Both the position numbers and the translations under genes were made by a program. The notes below the pieces were generated by a model that worked only from the letters and a program-made list of their open reading frames with translations, did not search any database and was not told the origin of the DNA. From ASV31 sp965229765 (lineage in GTDB: Bacteria; Pseudomonadota; Alphaproteobacteria; Rhodobacterales; Rhodobacteraceae), in NCBI GenBank assembly GCA_965229765.1, contig CBDDJT010000001.1, positions 1 through 64,000 on the forward strand: a stretch of 64,000 nt of DNA. Reading direction: 5' to 3'. Below are positions 1 to 7,433 of the stretch, piece by piece. Every line of letters starts with the position of its first letter. Positions within the stretch are counted from its first letter, which is position 1.

Positions 1-159
1 GGTCTTGAAAGAGTTCTGCGGGTCGTGCGCCCGGTACTTCTTGGACTTTCGGATGGTCTTCTGAAGAACGGGGTGCTTGAAGCGACGCTCGACCAGAACG
101 GTGACGGTCTGGTCGTTCTTGTCGCTGGTCACGGTGCCTTGAAGGATACGCTTGGGCAT
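1..159 (-). CDS. rpsQ: 30S ribosomal protein S17 (partial, N-terminal part)
   Basis: Only the first 53 codons are inside the window; the rest continues past the left edge. The translation begins MPKRILQGTVTSDKND and has the basic stretch FKHPVL followed by RKSKKYRAHDP, typical of S17, an OB-fold primary binder of 16S rRNA in the small subunit. The start ATG lies five bases downstream of the rpmC stop, so the two genes are co-transcribed. Identification rests on sequence recognition and on the usual rplP-rpmC-rpsQ order of the S10 operon. Confidence 0.95.
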   Translation of the reverse strand, partial: MPKRILQGTVTSDKNDQTVTVLVERRFKHPVLQKTIRKSKKYRAHDPQNSFKT

Positions 160-164
160 GTCTC

Positions 165-377
165 TCAGGCCTCCGCTGCCGCGGTCGCGGCCTTTTCGTT
201 CAGGATCGTCTTGACCCGGGCGACGTCGCGGCGGACGACGCGCATACGGGCGGTGTTTTCCATCTGGTTGGTCGCAGCCTGAAAGCGGAGGTTGAACGCC
301 TCTTTCTTCAGCTGCACCAGCTGATCGCGCAGCTGGTCCGGAGTCTTGTCACGCAGTTCATTGGCATCGAGTGCCAT
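165..377 (-). CDS. rpmC: 50S ribosomal protein L29
   Basis: A 70-residue protein of two helices beginning MALDANELRDKTPDQL, with the L29 signature LKKEAFNLRFQ followed by R-V-R-R-D-V-A-R-V-K-T. L29 binds 23S rRNA close to the polypeptide exit tunnel, where it helps recruit signal recognition particle and trigger factor. The length is normal for alphaproteobacteria, with a short Ala-rich tail. It is the first gene of its transcription unit, because rplP ends some 1.85 kb upstream behind a terminator and a sigma-70-like promoter lies about 90 bases before the rpmC start. Confidence 0.97.
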   Translation of the reverse strand: MALDANELRDKTPDQLRDQLVQLKKEAFNLRFQAATNQMENTARMRVVRRDVARVKTILNEKAATAAAEA

Positions 378-469
378 GTCGGTCTTCCTTCAACAATCAC
401 CGGAGGGCCTGCGTACGTCAAAGCACGGCAAGTCACCCTGATTCCGGTGGAGATCGTGGATGAAGCGCC

Positions 470-498
470 GCAATACGCGCGGGGTGCCGGGATTGCAA
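470..498 (-). promoter_or_regulatory. Predicted sigma-70 promoter for rpmC-rpsQ
   Basis: On the minus strand TTGCAA (493-498) and TATTGC (470-475) are separated by exactly 17 bases. This would start transcription near position 463, about 85 bases before the rpmC ATG. It explains how rpmC-rpsQ and downstream genes are expressed although the upstream ribosomal unit terminates after rplP. It is inferred from the sequence match alone. Confidence 0.6.
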
Positions 499-606
499 GG
501 GTTTTTGTGGAAAGGGGGCCGGGCGACCATCGGACCACGCAGACAGGGGGGTGCCGCGGCCTGATTTCCACTCGCGCCCGCATGGCCGCAGAGGTATCAC
601 GGCGGC

Positions 607-1227
607 ATGGCACAGATCACATCCCTTTTCGTGACCCGACTTTACCGCGCGCGCCTGTCCGAGATGGGCGCGCCCGTGAATGCGGACGAACTGGCGCAAT
701 CCTGCATCGTCATCGCCGAGGATGACGGGGCCGGGCAGGACTGGTCCGAGGCGAACGGCTATCCGGGGTACACCAGCTATGCCTCTCTGAGCGACCTGCC
801 GTGGCGGTTTCCGATCTTCAAGGATCTGGTGGCGGCGCTGGACCTGCATGTGGCGGCCTTTGCCGAGGATCTGGAGTTCGATCTGGAGGGCCGGGCGCTG
901 AAGCTGGAGGATATCTGGATCAACATCCTGCCCGAGGGCGGCACGCACGCCTCGCACATCCACCCGCATTCGGTGATTTCCGGCACGACCTATGTGGCGA
1001 TGCCGGGCGGCGCCTCGGCGCTGAAGCTGGAGGACCCGCGGTCGTCGCGGATGATGGCCGCCCCGCCCCGCCGCAAGGACGCGCGGGAGGAATTGAAGAC
1101 CTTCGTCTATGTCGCGCCGCAGGTGGGCGACGTATTGCTGTGGGAAAGCTGGCTGCGGCACGAGGTGCCGATGAACATGGCCGAGGACGAGCGCATCTCT
1201 GTCAGCTTCAACTACAGCTGGGGCTGA
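607..1227 (+). CDS. Putative 2-oxoglutarate/Fe(II)-dependent oxygenase (TIGR02466-type)
   Basis: The 206-residue protein resembles the TIGR02466 / 2OG-FeII_Oxy_5 family, a branch of the prolyl-hydroxylase-like double-stranded beta-helix oxygenases. Visible signatures in the C-terminal half are the His-rich turn HASHIHPHS with a following SGTTYV strand, the GDVLLWESWLRHEVPMN segment supplying a late metal-binding His, and a terminal RISVSFNYSW strand whose Arg would bind 2-oxoglutarate. The N-terminal part, rich in Asp and Trp, is typical of the family. It stands alone on the plus strand between rplP and rpmC, opposite to the ribosomal genes. The substrate is unknown; a link to ribosomal proteins is only a hypothesis. 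Confidence 0.75.
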   Translation: MAQITSLFVTRLYRARLSEMGAPVNADELAQSCIVIAEDDGAGQDWSEANGYPGYTSYASLSDLPWRFPIFKDLVAALDLHVAAFAEDLEFDLEGRALKLEDIWINILPEGGTHASHIHPHSVISGTTYVAMPGGASALKLEDPRSSRMMAAPPRRKDAREELKTFVYVAPQVGDVLLWESWLRHEVPMNMAEDERISVSFNYSWG

Positions 1228-1359
1228 CCGGCACCTCTCCCCTGCCCTGACCGAAACGGCCCCCCGGGGCTGACCGGTCCTGTCATTCCGCGCGCGTGGT
1301 CCGGCGCGCAGACTGCTGGCATTGGCGGCGTGACAGCGCCGGCTTGCCAGGAGACCGCG

Positions 1360-1791
1360 ATGACACATCCCTTCGATCCGAACCGCCGCACCGTGCTGGG
1401 TGGCCTAGTCCTGGGACTGGCCCTGCCCGGCACACTTCTGCGCGCCCAATCCCAGACAACAGAGGAGACGACCATGTCCGGCCCCGTGCTTTATGCACTT
1501 TATCCCCAGCCCACCGATGCCGCCCGGTTCGACGCCGACTACCGGGATCATATCGCCCTTTTTCATGAAAAGACCGGGATCCCGGCCGAGGCCGCGCCCT
1601 ATACCGTGACCAGGTTCGCGCCGGGGCCCGAGGGGCCGGCGCCGTTCTACCAGATGTTCGCAATGCCGTTCCCGTCCGCCGAGGCGCTGGAACAGGCGCT
1701 GGCCGACCCCGGGTTTCAGGACGTGGCGGCGGACGCGGTGCGCATCTCGTCCGGCGGGGCGCCGGTAATCATGGTGGGTGCGGCTGCCTGA
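1360..1791 (+). CDS. EthD-like protein with Tat-type signal peptide
   Basis: I place the start at the ATG preceded by CAGGAG, not at an in-frame GTG 30 bases earlier. The N-terminus PNRRTVLGGLVLGLALPG carries a twin-arginine motif followed by a hydrophobic run, which suggests Tat export of a folded protein. The mature part (YALYPQPTDAARFDADYRDH onward) looks like the EthD family of ferredoxin-like, dimeric alpha/beta proteins. No enzymatic residues can be assigned with confidence. The gene follows the oxygenase gene by about 130 bases on the same strand, so they may be co-expressed. Confidence 0.7.
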   Translation: MTHPFDPNRRTVLGGLVLGLALPGTLLRAQSQTTEETTMSGPVLYALYPQPTDAARFDADYRDHIALFHEKTGIPAEAAPYTVTRFAPGPEGPAPFYQMFAMPFPSAEALEQALADPGFQDVAADAVRISSGGAPVIMVGAAA

Positions 1792-2063
1792 GCCCTTGTG
1801 CATGGAAGGGCGCCCCGGCGCCGGGGCGTCCGTCCAGTGCGAAACAGAAGCCCGATCCAGGCGCTTGCGCCGTGACGGCGCGTCTTCAGCCAGAGACCGA
1901 AGGCCAGAAGGACGAAAAGCGCCTTGGCAAGGGCGTTGTCGTCGATTTCGGGGACCGCGACGATCGCGCCGCCGGTCATGATCGTGATCGTGATCGTGAT
2001 CGCCGATGCGGGGAGCGCGAGGGAAAACGATGCCACCTCATACGCGAACCCGCCCCATGCCAA
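1716..2063 (-). CDS. Possible small membrane protein (uncertain)
   Basis: This reading frame has a hydrophobic N-terminal half, including an Ile-Thr repeat coded by four GATCGT-like tandem units near 1978-2001, then a second likely membrane span (LAKALFVLLAFGLWL) and a basic TRRHGASAWIGLLFRTGR segment. That layout looks more like a real membrane protein than an antisense shadow. However, the only upstream start is TTG without a clear ribosome site, an internal ATG at 1979 also lacks one, and the last 76 bases overlap the convergent EthD-like gene. I do not recognise a family. Confidence 0.3.
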   Translation of the reverse strand: MAWGGFAYEVASFSLALPASAITITITIMTGGAIVAVPEIDDNALAKALFVLLAFGLWLKTRRHGASAWIGLLFRTGRTPRRRGALPCTRAQAAAPTMITGAPPDEMRTASAATS

Positions 2064-2092
2064 GGTCTTGCGGCGCGGGTCTGTCAGTCAAC

Positions 2093-2113
2093 TTATCCAC
2101 AGATTGTGGATAA
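2093..2113. promoter_or_regulatory. Inverted pair of perfect DnaA boxes
   Basis: TTATCCACA (2093-2101) and its exact reverse complement TGTGGATAA (2105-2113) are separated by only three bases. Both match the strong R1-type DnaA box. The pair sits in AT-richer intergenic DNA between the small membrane ORF and the rplP terminator. No AT-rich unwinding element or replication gene is close, so this is more likely a DnaA titration or transcription-control site than an origin. Confidence 0.6.
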
Positions 2114-2174
2114 CTTTTCATAACTTATGCCCGTCCCTGTTTCCTCTGCAACGCGCGGGTGCCGGCAGGAAACG

Positions 2175-2207
2175 AAAAGGCCCCGCCGGATACCGGCGGG
2201 GCCTTTT
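2175..2207 (-). terminator. Rho-independent terminator after rplP
   Basis: A 14-base GC-rich stem (AAGGCCCCGCCGG with its complement) closes a three-base loop. On the minus strand it is followed by TTTTCGTTT, a suitable U-tract, about 25 bases beyond the rplP stop. It would end the rplB-rpsS-rplV-rpsC-rplP transcript and separate it from rpmC-rpsQ. T residues on both sides make it potentially bidirectional. Confidence 0.85.
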
Positions 2208-2229
2208 GTTTCGAGCGGTGAAGACCCGC

Positions 2230-2643
2230 TTACCAGTCTTCGCGGACCACGGTGCGGGTCTTGACCGGCAGCTTCATCGCGGCAAGGCGCAGGGCCTCGC
2301 GGGCGATGGCCTCGGACACGCCGTCGATCTCGAACATCACGCGGCCGGGCTTGACCTTGCAGGCCCAGTAATCGACCGAGCCCTTGCCCTTGCCCATCCG
2401 GACCTCGGTGGGCTTCGACGACACGGGCGTGTCGGGGAAGATCCGGATCCAGACGCGGCCCTGACGCTTCATGTGGCGCGTCATGGCCCGGCGGGCGGCT
2501 TCGATCTGGCGCGCGGTCACACGCTCGGGCTCTGTCGCCTTGAGGCCGTAGGTGCCGAAGTTCAGATCCGAACCGCCCTTGGCCTCGCCGCGGATGCGGC
2601 CCTTGTGCATCTTGCGGAATTTCGTGCGCTTTGGTTGCAGCAT
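2230..2643 (-). CDS. rplP: 50S ribosomal protein L16
   Basis: A 137-residue protein starting MLQPKRTKFRKMHKGR, essentially the standard L16 length. L16 helps shape the A-site tRNA binding region and the base of the L7/L12 stalk. The conserved loop EVRMGKGKG is present; its Arg (residue 82) aligns with E. coli L16 Arg81, which the oxygenase YcfD/RoxA hydroxylates. The gene is the last of the rplB-rpsS-rplV-rpsC-rplP block, 13 bases after rpsC, and is followed by a strong terminator in place of the usual rpmC. Confidence 0.97.
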   Translation of the reverse strand: MLQPKRTKFRKMHKGRIRGEAKGGSDLNFGTYGLKATEPERVTARQIEAARRAMTRHMKRQGRVWIRIFPDTPVSSKPTEVRMGKGKGSVDYWACKVKPGRVMFEIDGVSEAIAREALRLAAMKLPVKTRTVVREDW

Positions 2644-2656
2644 CTCGTTCTACTCC

Positions 2657-3373
2657 TTAGCGATCGCGGCGGGGGCCGCCGGCGCCACGCGGCGCGGGAC
2701 CTTCCTGAAGCTCTGCCTGGCGGCGATCGCGGGCACTTGGATCGTGCTCCATGATCTCGCCTTTGAAGATCCAGACCTTGATGCCGATGATGCCGTAGGG
2801 TGTGGCCGCCTCGGCGATGGCATAGTCGATGTCGGCCCGCAGGGTGTGCAGGGGCACGCGGCCCTCGCGATACCATTCGGTCCGGGCGATCTCGGCGCCG
2901 CCGAGGCGGCCCGCGACGTTGACCCGGATGCCAAGGGCGCCCATGCGCATCGCGTTCTGCACCGAACGCTTCATGGCGCGGCGGAAGCTGACGCGGCGTT
3001 CCAGCTGCTGGGCGATGGATTCGGCCACCAGCTGGGCGTCAAGCTCAGGCTTGCGCACTTCGACGATATTGAGGTGCAGTTCGCTGTCCGTCATGTTGGC
3101 CAGCTTCTTGCGCAGCGTCTCGATGTCCGCGCCCTTCTTGCCGATGATGACGCCGGGGCGCGCGGTGTGGATCGTGACGCGGCACTTGCGGTGCGGACGC
3201 TCGATGATGATCTTCGACACGCCGGCCTGCTTGCATTCGTCACGAATGAAGTCGCGGATCTTGAGATCCTCGAGCAGGAGGTTGCCGTAGTCCTTGGTGT
3301 CGGCGTACCAGCGGCTGTCCCAGGTACGGTTGACCTGCAGTCGCATGCCGACGGGGTTGACCTTGTGACCCAT
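2657..3373 (-). CDS. rpsC: 30S ribosomal protein S3
   Basis: A 238-residue protein beginning MGHKVNPVGMRLQVNRTWDS. The N-terminal part contains the type II KH fold with the RNA-binding loop VIIGKKGADIETL, and the C-terminal part contains the S3 signature with GRLGGAEIARTEWYREGRVP. S3 sits at the mRNA entry site and contributes to helicase activity and head assembly of the small subunit. Its start codon overlaps the rplV stop by one base, a sign of translational coupling. The Arg-rich tail (ARDRRQAELQ) is longer than in E. coli, as is common in this order. Confidence 0.97.
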   Translation of the reverse strand: MGHKVNPVGMRLQVNRTWDSRWYADTKDYGNLLLEDLKIRDFIRDECKQAGVSKIIIERPHRKCRVTIHTARPGVIIGKKGADIETLRKKLANMTDSELHLNIVEVRKPELDAQLVAESIAQQLERRVSFRRAMKRSVQNAMRMGALGIRVNVAGRLGGAEIARTEWYREGRVPLHTLRADIDYAIAEAATPYGIIGIKVWIFKGEIMEHDPSARDRRQAELQEGPAPRGAGGPRRDR

Positions 3374-3753
3374 TAGGCTTGCTCCTCGATCTGGCGGACC
3401 TTGATGGTGAGTTCCGAGAACGGCTTGACGATCTTGCCGAAACGACCGCGCGCCCGCGGGCGCCCGCGCTTCATGACAAGGTTCTTGCCGACGTAGGCCT
3501 CGGCGACGACAAGTTCATCCACGTCGAGGTTGTGGTTGTTCTCGGCGTTGGCGATGGCGGACTGAAGACATTTCTTCACGTCATCGGCGATCCGCTTTTT
3601 CGAGAAGGTCAGGTCGCTGAGGGCCTTTTCAACCTTCTTGCCGCGGATCATCGCGGCCACCAGATTCAGTTTCTGCGGCGAGGTGCGAAGCATGCGGGCC
3701 TTGGCCATCGCTTCGTTTTCAGCCACGCGGCGCGGGTTCTTTTCCTTGCCCAT
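3373..3753 (-). CDS. rplV: 50S ribosomal protein L22
   Basis: 126 residues starting MGKEKNPRRVAENEAMAKAR. The core (RTSPQKLNLVAAMIRGKKVEKAL) and the extended beta-hairpin (NLVMKRGRPRARGRFGKI) that lines the exit tunnel and binds macrolides are intact. Lengths are close to those of other alphaproteobacteria, whose L22 carries a longer N-terminus than E. coli. The gene lies three bases after rpsS and overlaps rpsC by one base, so it belongs to the same mRNA. Confidence 0.97.
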   Translation of the reverse strand: MGKEKNPRRVAENEAMAKARMLRTSPQKLNLVAAMIRGKKVEKALSDLTFSKKRIADDVKKCLQSAIANAENNHNLDVDELVVAEAYVGKNLVMKRGRPRARGRFGKIVKPFSELTIKVRQIEEQA

Positions 3754-3756
3754 GGC

Positions 3757-4035
3757 TTATTTCCTCTTCGCTTTCTTGTCCGCGGCGTGCCCGTAATAGG
3801 TGCGCGTCGGAGAGTACTCGCCGAACTTCTGGCCGATCATGTCTTCGCTGACGTTCACGGGCACGTGCTTGTGCCCGTTGTAGACGCCGAAGGTGAGGCC
3901 GACGAACTGCGGCAGGATGGTAGAGCGGCGCGACCAGATCTTGATGACCTCGTTGCGGCCCGACTCACGCGATTTTTCGGCCTTCTTCAGGACATAGCTG
4001 TCGACGAAGGGGCCCTTCCAAACAGAACGTGCCAT
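3757..4035 (-). CDS. rpsS: 30S ribosomal protein S19
   Basis: A 92-residue protein starting MARSVWKGPFVDSYVLKKAE with the S19 signature IKIWSRRSTILPQFVGLTFGVYNG and the terminal GEYSPTRTYYGHAADKKAKRK. S19 forms a complex with S13 in the head of the small subunit near the A and P sites. The gene follows rplB by three bases and precedes rplV by three bases, consistent with one polycistronic message. Confidence 0.97.
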   Translation of the reverse strand: MARSVWKGPFVDSYVLKKAEKSRESGRNEVIKIWSRRSTILPQFVGLTFGVYNGHKHVPVNVSEDMIGQKFGEYSPTRTYYGHAADKKAKRK

Positions 4036-4038
4036 GGA

Positions 4039-4878
4039 TCAGCGTCCCTTCTTCTTGGCGTGGCGCGAACGGAGGATGTACTTGTCCGTCGCCTTGTTGG
4101 ACCGCGTCTTGGCGCCCTTGGTGGGCTTGCCCCAGGGCGTCACCGGGTGACGGCCACCCGAGGTCCGGCCTTCGCCACCGCCGTGGGGGTGGTCGATGGG
4201 GTTCATGACCACGCCGCGGACGCTGGGACGCTTGCCGTAGTGGCGGTTGCGCCCGGCCTTGCCGAGGTTCTGGTTCGAGTTGTCGGGGTTCGACACCGCG
4301 CCGACCGTCGCCATGCATTCCTGACGCACGAGGCGCAGTTCGCCGGACGAAAGCCGGATCTGGGCGTAGCCGCCGTCACGGCCGACGAACTGGGCATAGG
4401 TGCCCGCGGCGCGCGCGATCTGGCCACCCTTGCCGGGCTTCAGTTCGACGTTGTGGACGATGGTGCCGATGGGCATGCCGGAAAACGGCATCGCGTTGCC
4501 CGGCTTGACGTCGACCTTGGCGCCGGCGATCACCTTGTCGGCCACGCCGAGGCGCTGGGGCGCAAGGATATAAGCCTGTTCGCCGTCTTCATACTGGATC
4601 AGCGCGATGAAGGCCGTGCGGTTGGGGTCGTATTCGATGCGCGCCACGACGGCGGGCATGTCGAATTTGTTCCGGCGGAAATCCACCACGCGATAGAGAC
4701 GCTTTGCCCCGCCGCCTCGGCGGCGCATCGTGATCCGTCCGGTGTTGTTCCGACCGCCCTTCTTGGTCAAACCCTCGGTGAGGTGCTTGACCGGACGACC
4801 TTTCCAAAGCTCCGAACGGTCGATCAGAACCAGCCCGCGCTGGCCAGGCGTCGTCGGTTTGTACGACTTGAGTGCCAT
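4039..4878 (-). CDS. rplB: 50S ribosomal protein L2
   Basis: I take the ATG that gives MALKSYKPTTPGQRGLVLID, with GGAAG upstream; the open frame extends further 5' but has no plausible earlier start. The protein has 279 residues, the usual length. The C-terminal domain carries the catalytic-centre stretch MNPIDHPHGGGEGRTSGG, whose His is important for peptidyl transfer. It heads the rplB-rpsS-rplV-rpsC-rplP unit. Unusually, rplW is not the immediate neighbour: three unrelated genes and two terminators lie between them, so rplB needs its own promoter within the roughly 160-base leader. A GC hairpin at 4903-4922 lies in this leader. Confidence 0.96.
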   Translation of the reverse strand: MALKSYKPTTPGQRGLVLIDRSELWKGRPVKHLTEGLTKKGGRNNTGRITMRRRGGGAKRLYRVVDFRRNKFDMPAVVARIEYDPNRTAFIALIQYEDGEQAYILAPQRLGVADKVIAGAKVDVKPGNAMPFSGMPIGTIVHNVELKPGKGGQIARAAGTYAQFVGRDGGYAQIRLSSGELRLVRQECMATVGAVSNPDNSNQNLGKAGRNRHYGKRPSVRGVVMNPIDHPHGGGEGRTSGGRHPVTPWGKPTKGAKTRSNKATDKYILRSRHAKKKGR

Positions 4879-5040
4879 GCTTCCTGTCTTCCGTTGTTGA
4901 GCGCCCCGGATGTTGCCGGGGCTATGTAGAAAGGGCCCCGTAGGTCCCCAGTTTGGTGGCCCGCCCCGCCGGCCATGATCCGGGTGCCTCGAGCCGTCAG
5001 GTTCCGGGAACGGCCGGAACGGGAATCTCACGTAACAAAG

Positions 5041-5062
5041 CGCCCCGGACGAATCCGGGGCG
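5041..5062 (-). terminator. Terminator after the LysR-type regulator gene
   Basis: A nine-pair GC stem (CGCCCCGGA and complement) on the minus strand closes a TTCG tetraloop and is followed by CTTTGTTA. It begins about 38 bases after the LysR gene stop. The U-tract is short, so efficiency is uncertain, but position and the extra-stable loop fit a terminator that insulates rplB from the inserted genes. Confidence 0.7.
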
Positions 5063-5099
5063 TTCGAGAGGCTTCGTTTAGGGGAGTGCCGGGCGGGCG

Positions 5100-6005
5100 T
5101 CAAGCGTCGAGCGGGACCGACTGATCCGCGCAGACAGCTTGCAGCCAGCCGAACAGAAGACGGACCGAAGCCGGCAGGTCGCCAGACCGGACAATCGCAT
5201 AGTAGACCGCCGCGATGCCAAGGGAAACATCCAGCCTGACAAGGGCTCCTTCGGCCAGATGCCGACGATGAACAAGCTCTGGCCCGAAAGACAGGCCGAA
5301 GCCGCGAAGGGCGAAATCCATGGCGAATCTAACGTCGCCGGGATCGACGATGGTGACGGCGCCGGGATCGCAGCCCGCCCGTTCCAGGATCAGCCGAAAG
5401 AGATCGTCGCCAAGGCCACCGCCCCCGATCCATGGCAGCGTGGCGGCGTCGACGTCGCCAGCACCCACCAGCGAGGGCGCGCCGCAGACGATCATCGGGG
5501 TGCTCAGCAGCGGAACCGACGTCAACCCGTCCCACGTCTGGCCCGGCGGGCCGCCGCGCACGACAAGATCGAAGCGATCCATGTCGACAGGTGCCTGGTT
5601 GCCCTCTGGCGAAAAGGAGACCTGAAGGGTCGGATGCGCTTTCCAGAGTTCGCTGAGGCGGGGCATGACGATGGCATCAACGAAATAATCGGTCGTGGAC
5701 ACGCGCACGCCACGCATGGCGCTGCGCAGGCGCATGTCCCCGATGCCCCTGGCGATCACGGCAAAGGCCTCTCTCAGCGGCAGGGACAACTGATAGCCTT
5801 CTTCGGTTAGGGCAAGACCGCGCCCCTGCCGACGGACGAGCGGAATGCCGACGTCCGCTTCCAGCTTTCGCACATGCTGCGCGATGGCGGCGGGTGTGAC
5901 GTTCAGTTCCCGCGCCGCAGCGGCATAGCCCCCAAGACGCGCCGTCGCCTCGAAAGCGCGCAGGGTCGTCAGCGGCGGAAGATGGCGCCAGCCAATATCC
6001 ATCAT
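5100..6005 (-). CDS. LysR-family transcriptional regulator (GcvA-like)
   Basis: 301 residues. Residues about 9-68 form the LysR winged helix-turn-helix (LTTLRAFEATARLGGYAAAA, then NVTPAAIAQHVRKLE), and the remainder is a substrate-binding-like effector domain. The opening PPLTTLRAFEATARLGG is characteristic of the GcvA/AmpR branch. The gene is divergent from a secreted SnoaL-like gene with 201 bases between them holding palindromes, the usual layout for a LysR protein controlling its neighbour. It is an accessory gene inserted between rplW and rplB, transcribed in the ribosomal direction and closed by its own terminator. The inducer is unknown. Confidence 0.9.
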   Translation of the reverse strand: MMDIGWRHLPPLTTLRAFEATARLGGYAAAARELNVTPAAIAQHVRKLEADVGIPLVRRQGRGLALTEEGYQLSLPLREAFAVIARGIGDMRLRSAMRGVRVSTTDYFVDAIVMPRLSELWKAHPTLQVSFSPEGNQAPVDMDRFDLVVRGGPPGQTWDGLTSVPLLSTPMIVCGAPSLVGAGDVDAATLPWIGGGGLGDDLFRLILERAGCDPGAVTIVDPGDVRFAMDFALRGFGLSFGPELVHRRHLAEGALVRLDVSLGIAAVYYAIVRSGDLPASVRLLFGWLQAVCADQSVPLDA

Positions 6006-6029
6006 TCAATAGCCTGACTACTCATTAAG

Positions 6030-6055
6030 GGAATATTCCTGCTTAGGATATTCCA
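6030..6055. promoter_or_regulatory. Candidate LysR operator between divergent genes
   Basis: A perfect palindrome GGAATATTCC (6030-6039) is followed six bases later by the related GGATATTCC (6047-6055), in the gap between the LysR gene and the SnoaL-like gene and only 25-50 bases from the regulator start. Repeated, partly symmetric AT-centred sites here fit a LysR binding region. This is an inference; no binding consensus for this protein is known to me. Confidence 0.4.
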
Positions 6056-6206
6056 TCTTTGTCGTGCAAGAAGCACAGCACGCCATGAATCGATACGCAA
6101 GTCTGACTATCGGTTTTTCATCATGCGGGGTCTTGTGCGTCGTCGCGCGGCCCCTTCACCCCCCGCCGGGACCGGGTGTTCCGGCCCGACATTCAGGAGT
6201 TTTCCG

Positions 6207-6713
6207 ATGACAAAGACCCTTCTGGCCTGTGCCGCCATCGCCGCCCTTGGAGCGCCCGCGTTCGCTTTCGCCCAGTCGACGGCACAGGCGACCCGCATGG
6301 CGCATGACGCCTATCTGTCCGCGATCAATTCCAACAGCCTGCCAATGTTCCTGAGCACGGTGACGGACGATATCGTCTTCATCGCGCCGGATGCGCCGGT
6401 GCTGGAAGGCAAGGCAGAGGTCGGGCCCTGGGTCGCCGGATACTTCGGCGCGGTCAGGACCGTCTGGGAAAAGAACCCCGTCGAACTGGTCGTATCGGGC
6501 GACTGGGCGTTCGAGCGGTATAGCTATACCTCGATCGACGTCCCGCACGGGCAAAGCGTTGGCTATGCCGCCAGCGGCAGCGGGCTGAACATCTACCGTC
6601 TGGAGAATGACGGCGTGTGGCGCGTGGCCCGCGATGTCTGGGCCACCAGCGGGGCCGTACGGACCGTCGAACTGGGGTGCGGCTGGTCACGAACCATGGC
6701 CGCGCCCTGCTGA
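6207..6713 (+). CDS. Secreted SnoaL/DUF4440-like (NTF2 fold) protein
   Basis: The start chosen is the ATG with CAGGAG eight bases upstream; it gives a clear Sec signal peptide, MTKTLLACAAIAALGAPAFA with cleavage near AFAQS. The mature protein of about 145 residues follows the NTF2-like pattern seen in DUF4440/SnoaL_3 proteins: an initial helix (ATRMAHDAYLSAINSN), a TDDIVFIAPDAPVLEGKAEV stretch and a final strand ending in VWRVARDVW. Such proteins bind small ligands or act as cyclases or isomerases, but the substrate cannot be read. It is divergent from the LysR gene and probably its target. Two Cys near the end could form a disulphide. Confidence 0.75.
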   Translation: MTKTLLACAAIAALGAPAFAFAQSTAQATRMAHDAYLSAINSNSLPMFLSTVTDDIVFIAPDAPVLEGKAEVGPWVAGYFGAVRTVWEKNPVELVVSGDWAFERYSYTSIDVPHGQSVGYAASGSGLNIYRLENDGVWRVARDVWATSGAVRTVELGCGWSRTMAAPC

Positions 6714-6746
6714 GACCGAATCCGACAATCGCCATGGCCCGGTGCG

Positions 6747-7433
6747 CTATCTGTTCCAGGCCATGCGCATCAACTCGTAGCCGCGCGGGTCGAAGGCGCG
6801 CAGCTGGTCGCGCGTGAAGGGTTCATAGTCGTTCTCGCCGAAATACGCCTCCGTCAGTTCGGCGAAATATTCACCGGCGTCGGTCATCGCATAGGCGCGT
6901 TCCGTGCCGCCATCGTTGCGGCGCACCCGGTCATAGGCACCCGACGCCTGTGCCGCGGCGAAGGCGGCATTGACGCCGGGGTTGTTGGCGCCGACGACCG
7001 TGTGGTGCCAGGCGTGCGCCAGTTCGTGCAACAGCATCGATGGCTGGTCCAGCCGCCAGCGGTAGAAGTTGAAATTCACCTCCACCCCGCGTGCCTTGGC
7101 GGGGTTGAGGCCGTTTTCCTGCAACCACTTGCGCGAGACGTGGAATTCGGCGCCGTTGCGGCGGCGGGCATCGTATTCCACCCAGATCCGGGTAACGCGC
7201 AGCCGGTCAAGCGCGGCGGGCGGCAGCGCGGCGGCGATGGCGTCGATCTGGCGCGCCAGTTCGCCCAGGATCGCGGCCCGGTCGTCTGGGCGTGCGGCAT
7301 AGTCAGCCGAGATCATGACGGTGAAGCCGCCGATGTCCCGTTCGTCATAGGTGAAGGTCTTGTCGAAGGCCGCTGCCCGGCCCGGTGCCACCGCGGCGGC
7401 CCAAAGCACACAGATCACCAGAAATACTCGCAT
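6747..7433 (-). CDS. Secreted zinc metallopeptidase-like protein (HExxH)
   Basis: A TTG-started extension exists, but the ATG giving MRVFLVICVLWAAAVAPGRA provides a good signal peptide, so I use it (228 residues). Around residue 148 lies HELAHAWHH, an HExxH zinc site in a helix preceded by PSMLL. A downstream helix EYFAELTEAYFGENDY offers a Glu as third ligand, a gluzincin-like layout. The upstream NFNFYRW segment could form the substrate-edge strand. I do not recognise the precise family. It lies convergent to the SnoaL-like gene and upstream of the LysR gene, in the insertion between rplW and rplB. Confidence 0.7.
   Translation of the reverse strand: MRVFLVICVLWAAAVAPGRAAAFDKTFTYDERDIGGFTVMISADYAARPDDRAAILGELARQIDAIAAALPPAALDRLRVTRIWVEYDARRRNGAEFHVSRKWLQENGLNPAKARGVEVNFNFYRWRLDQPSMLLHELAHAWHHTVVGANNPGVNAAFAAAQASGAYDRVRRNDGGTERAYAMTDAGEYFAELTEAYFGENDYEPFTRDQLRAFDPRGYELMRMAWNR

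Noticed and set aside
1978..2001. Short tandem repeat of GATCGT units
   Set aside because: Only four units inside a low-confidence frame; too short for a CRISPR or VNTR claim.
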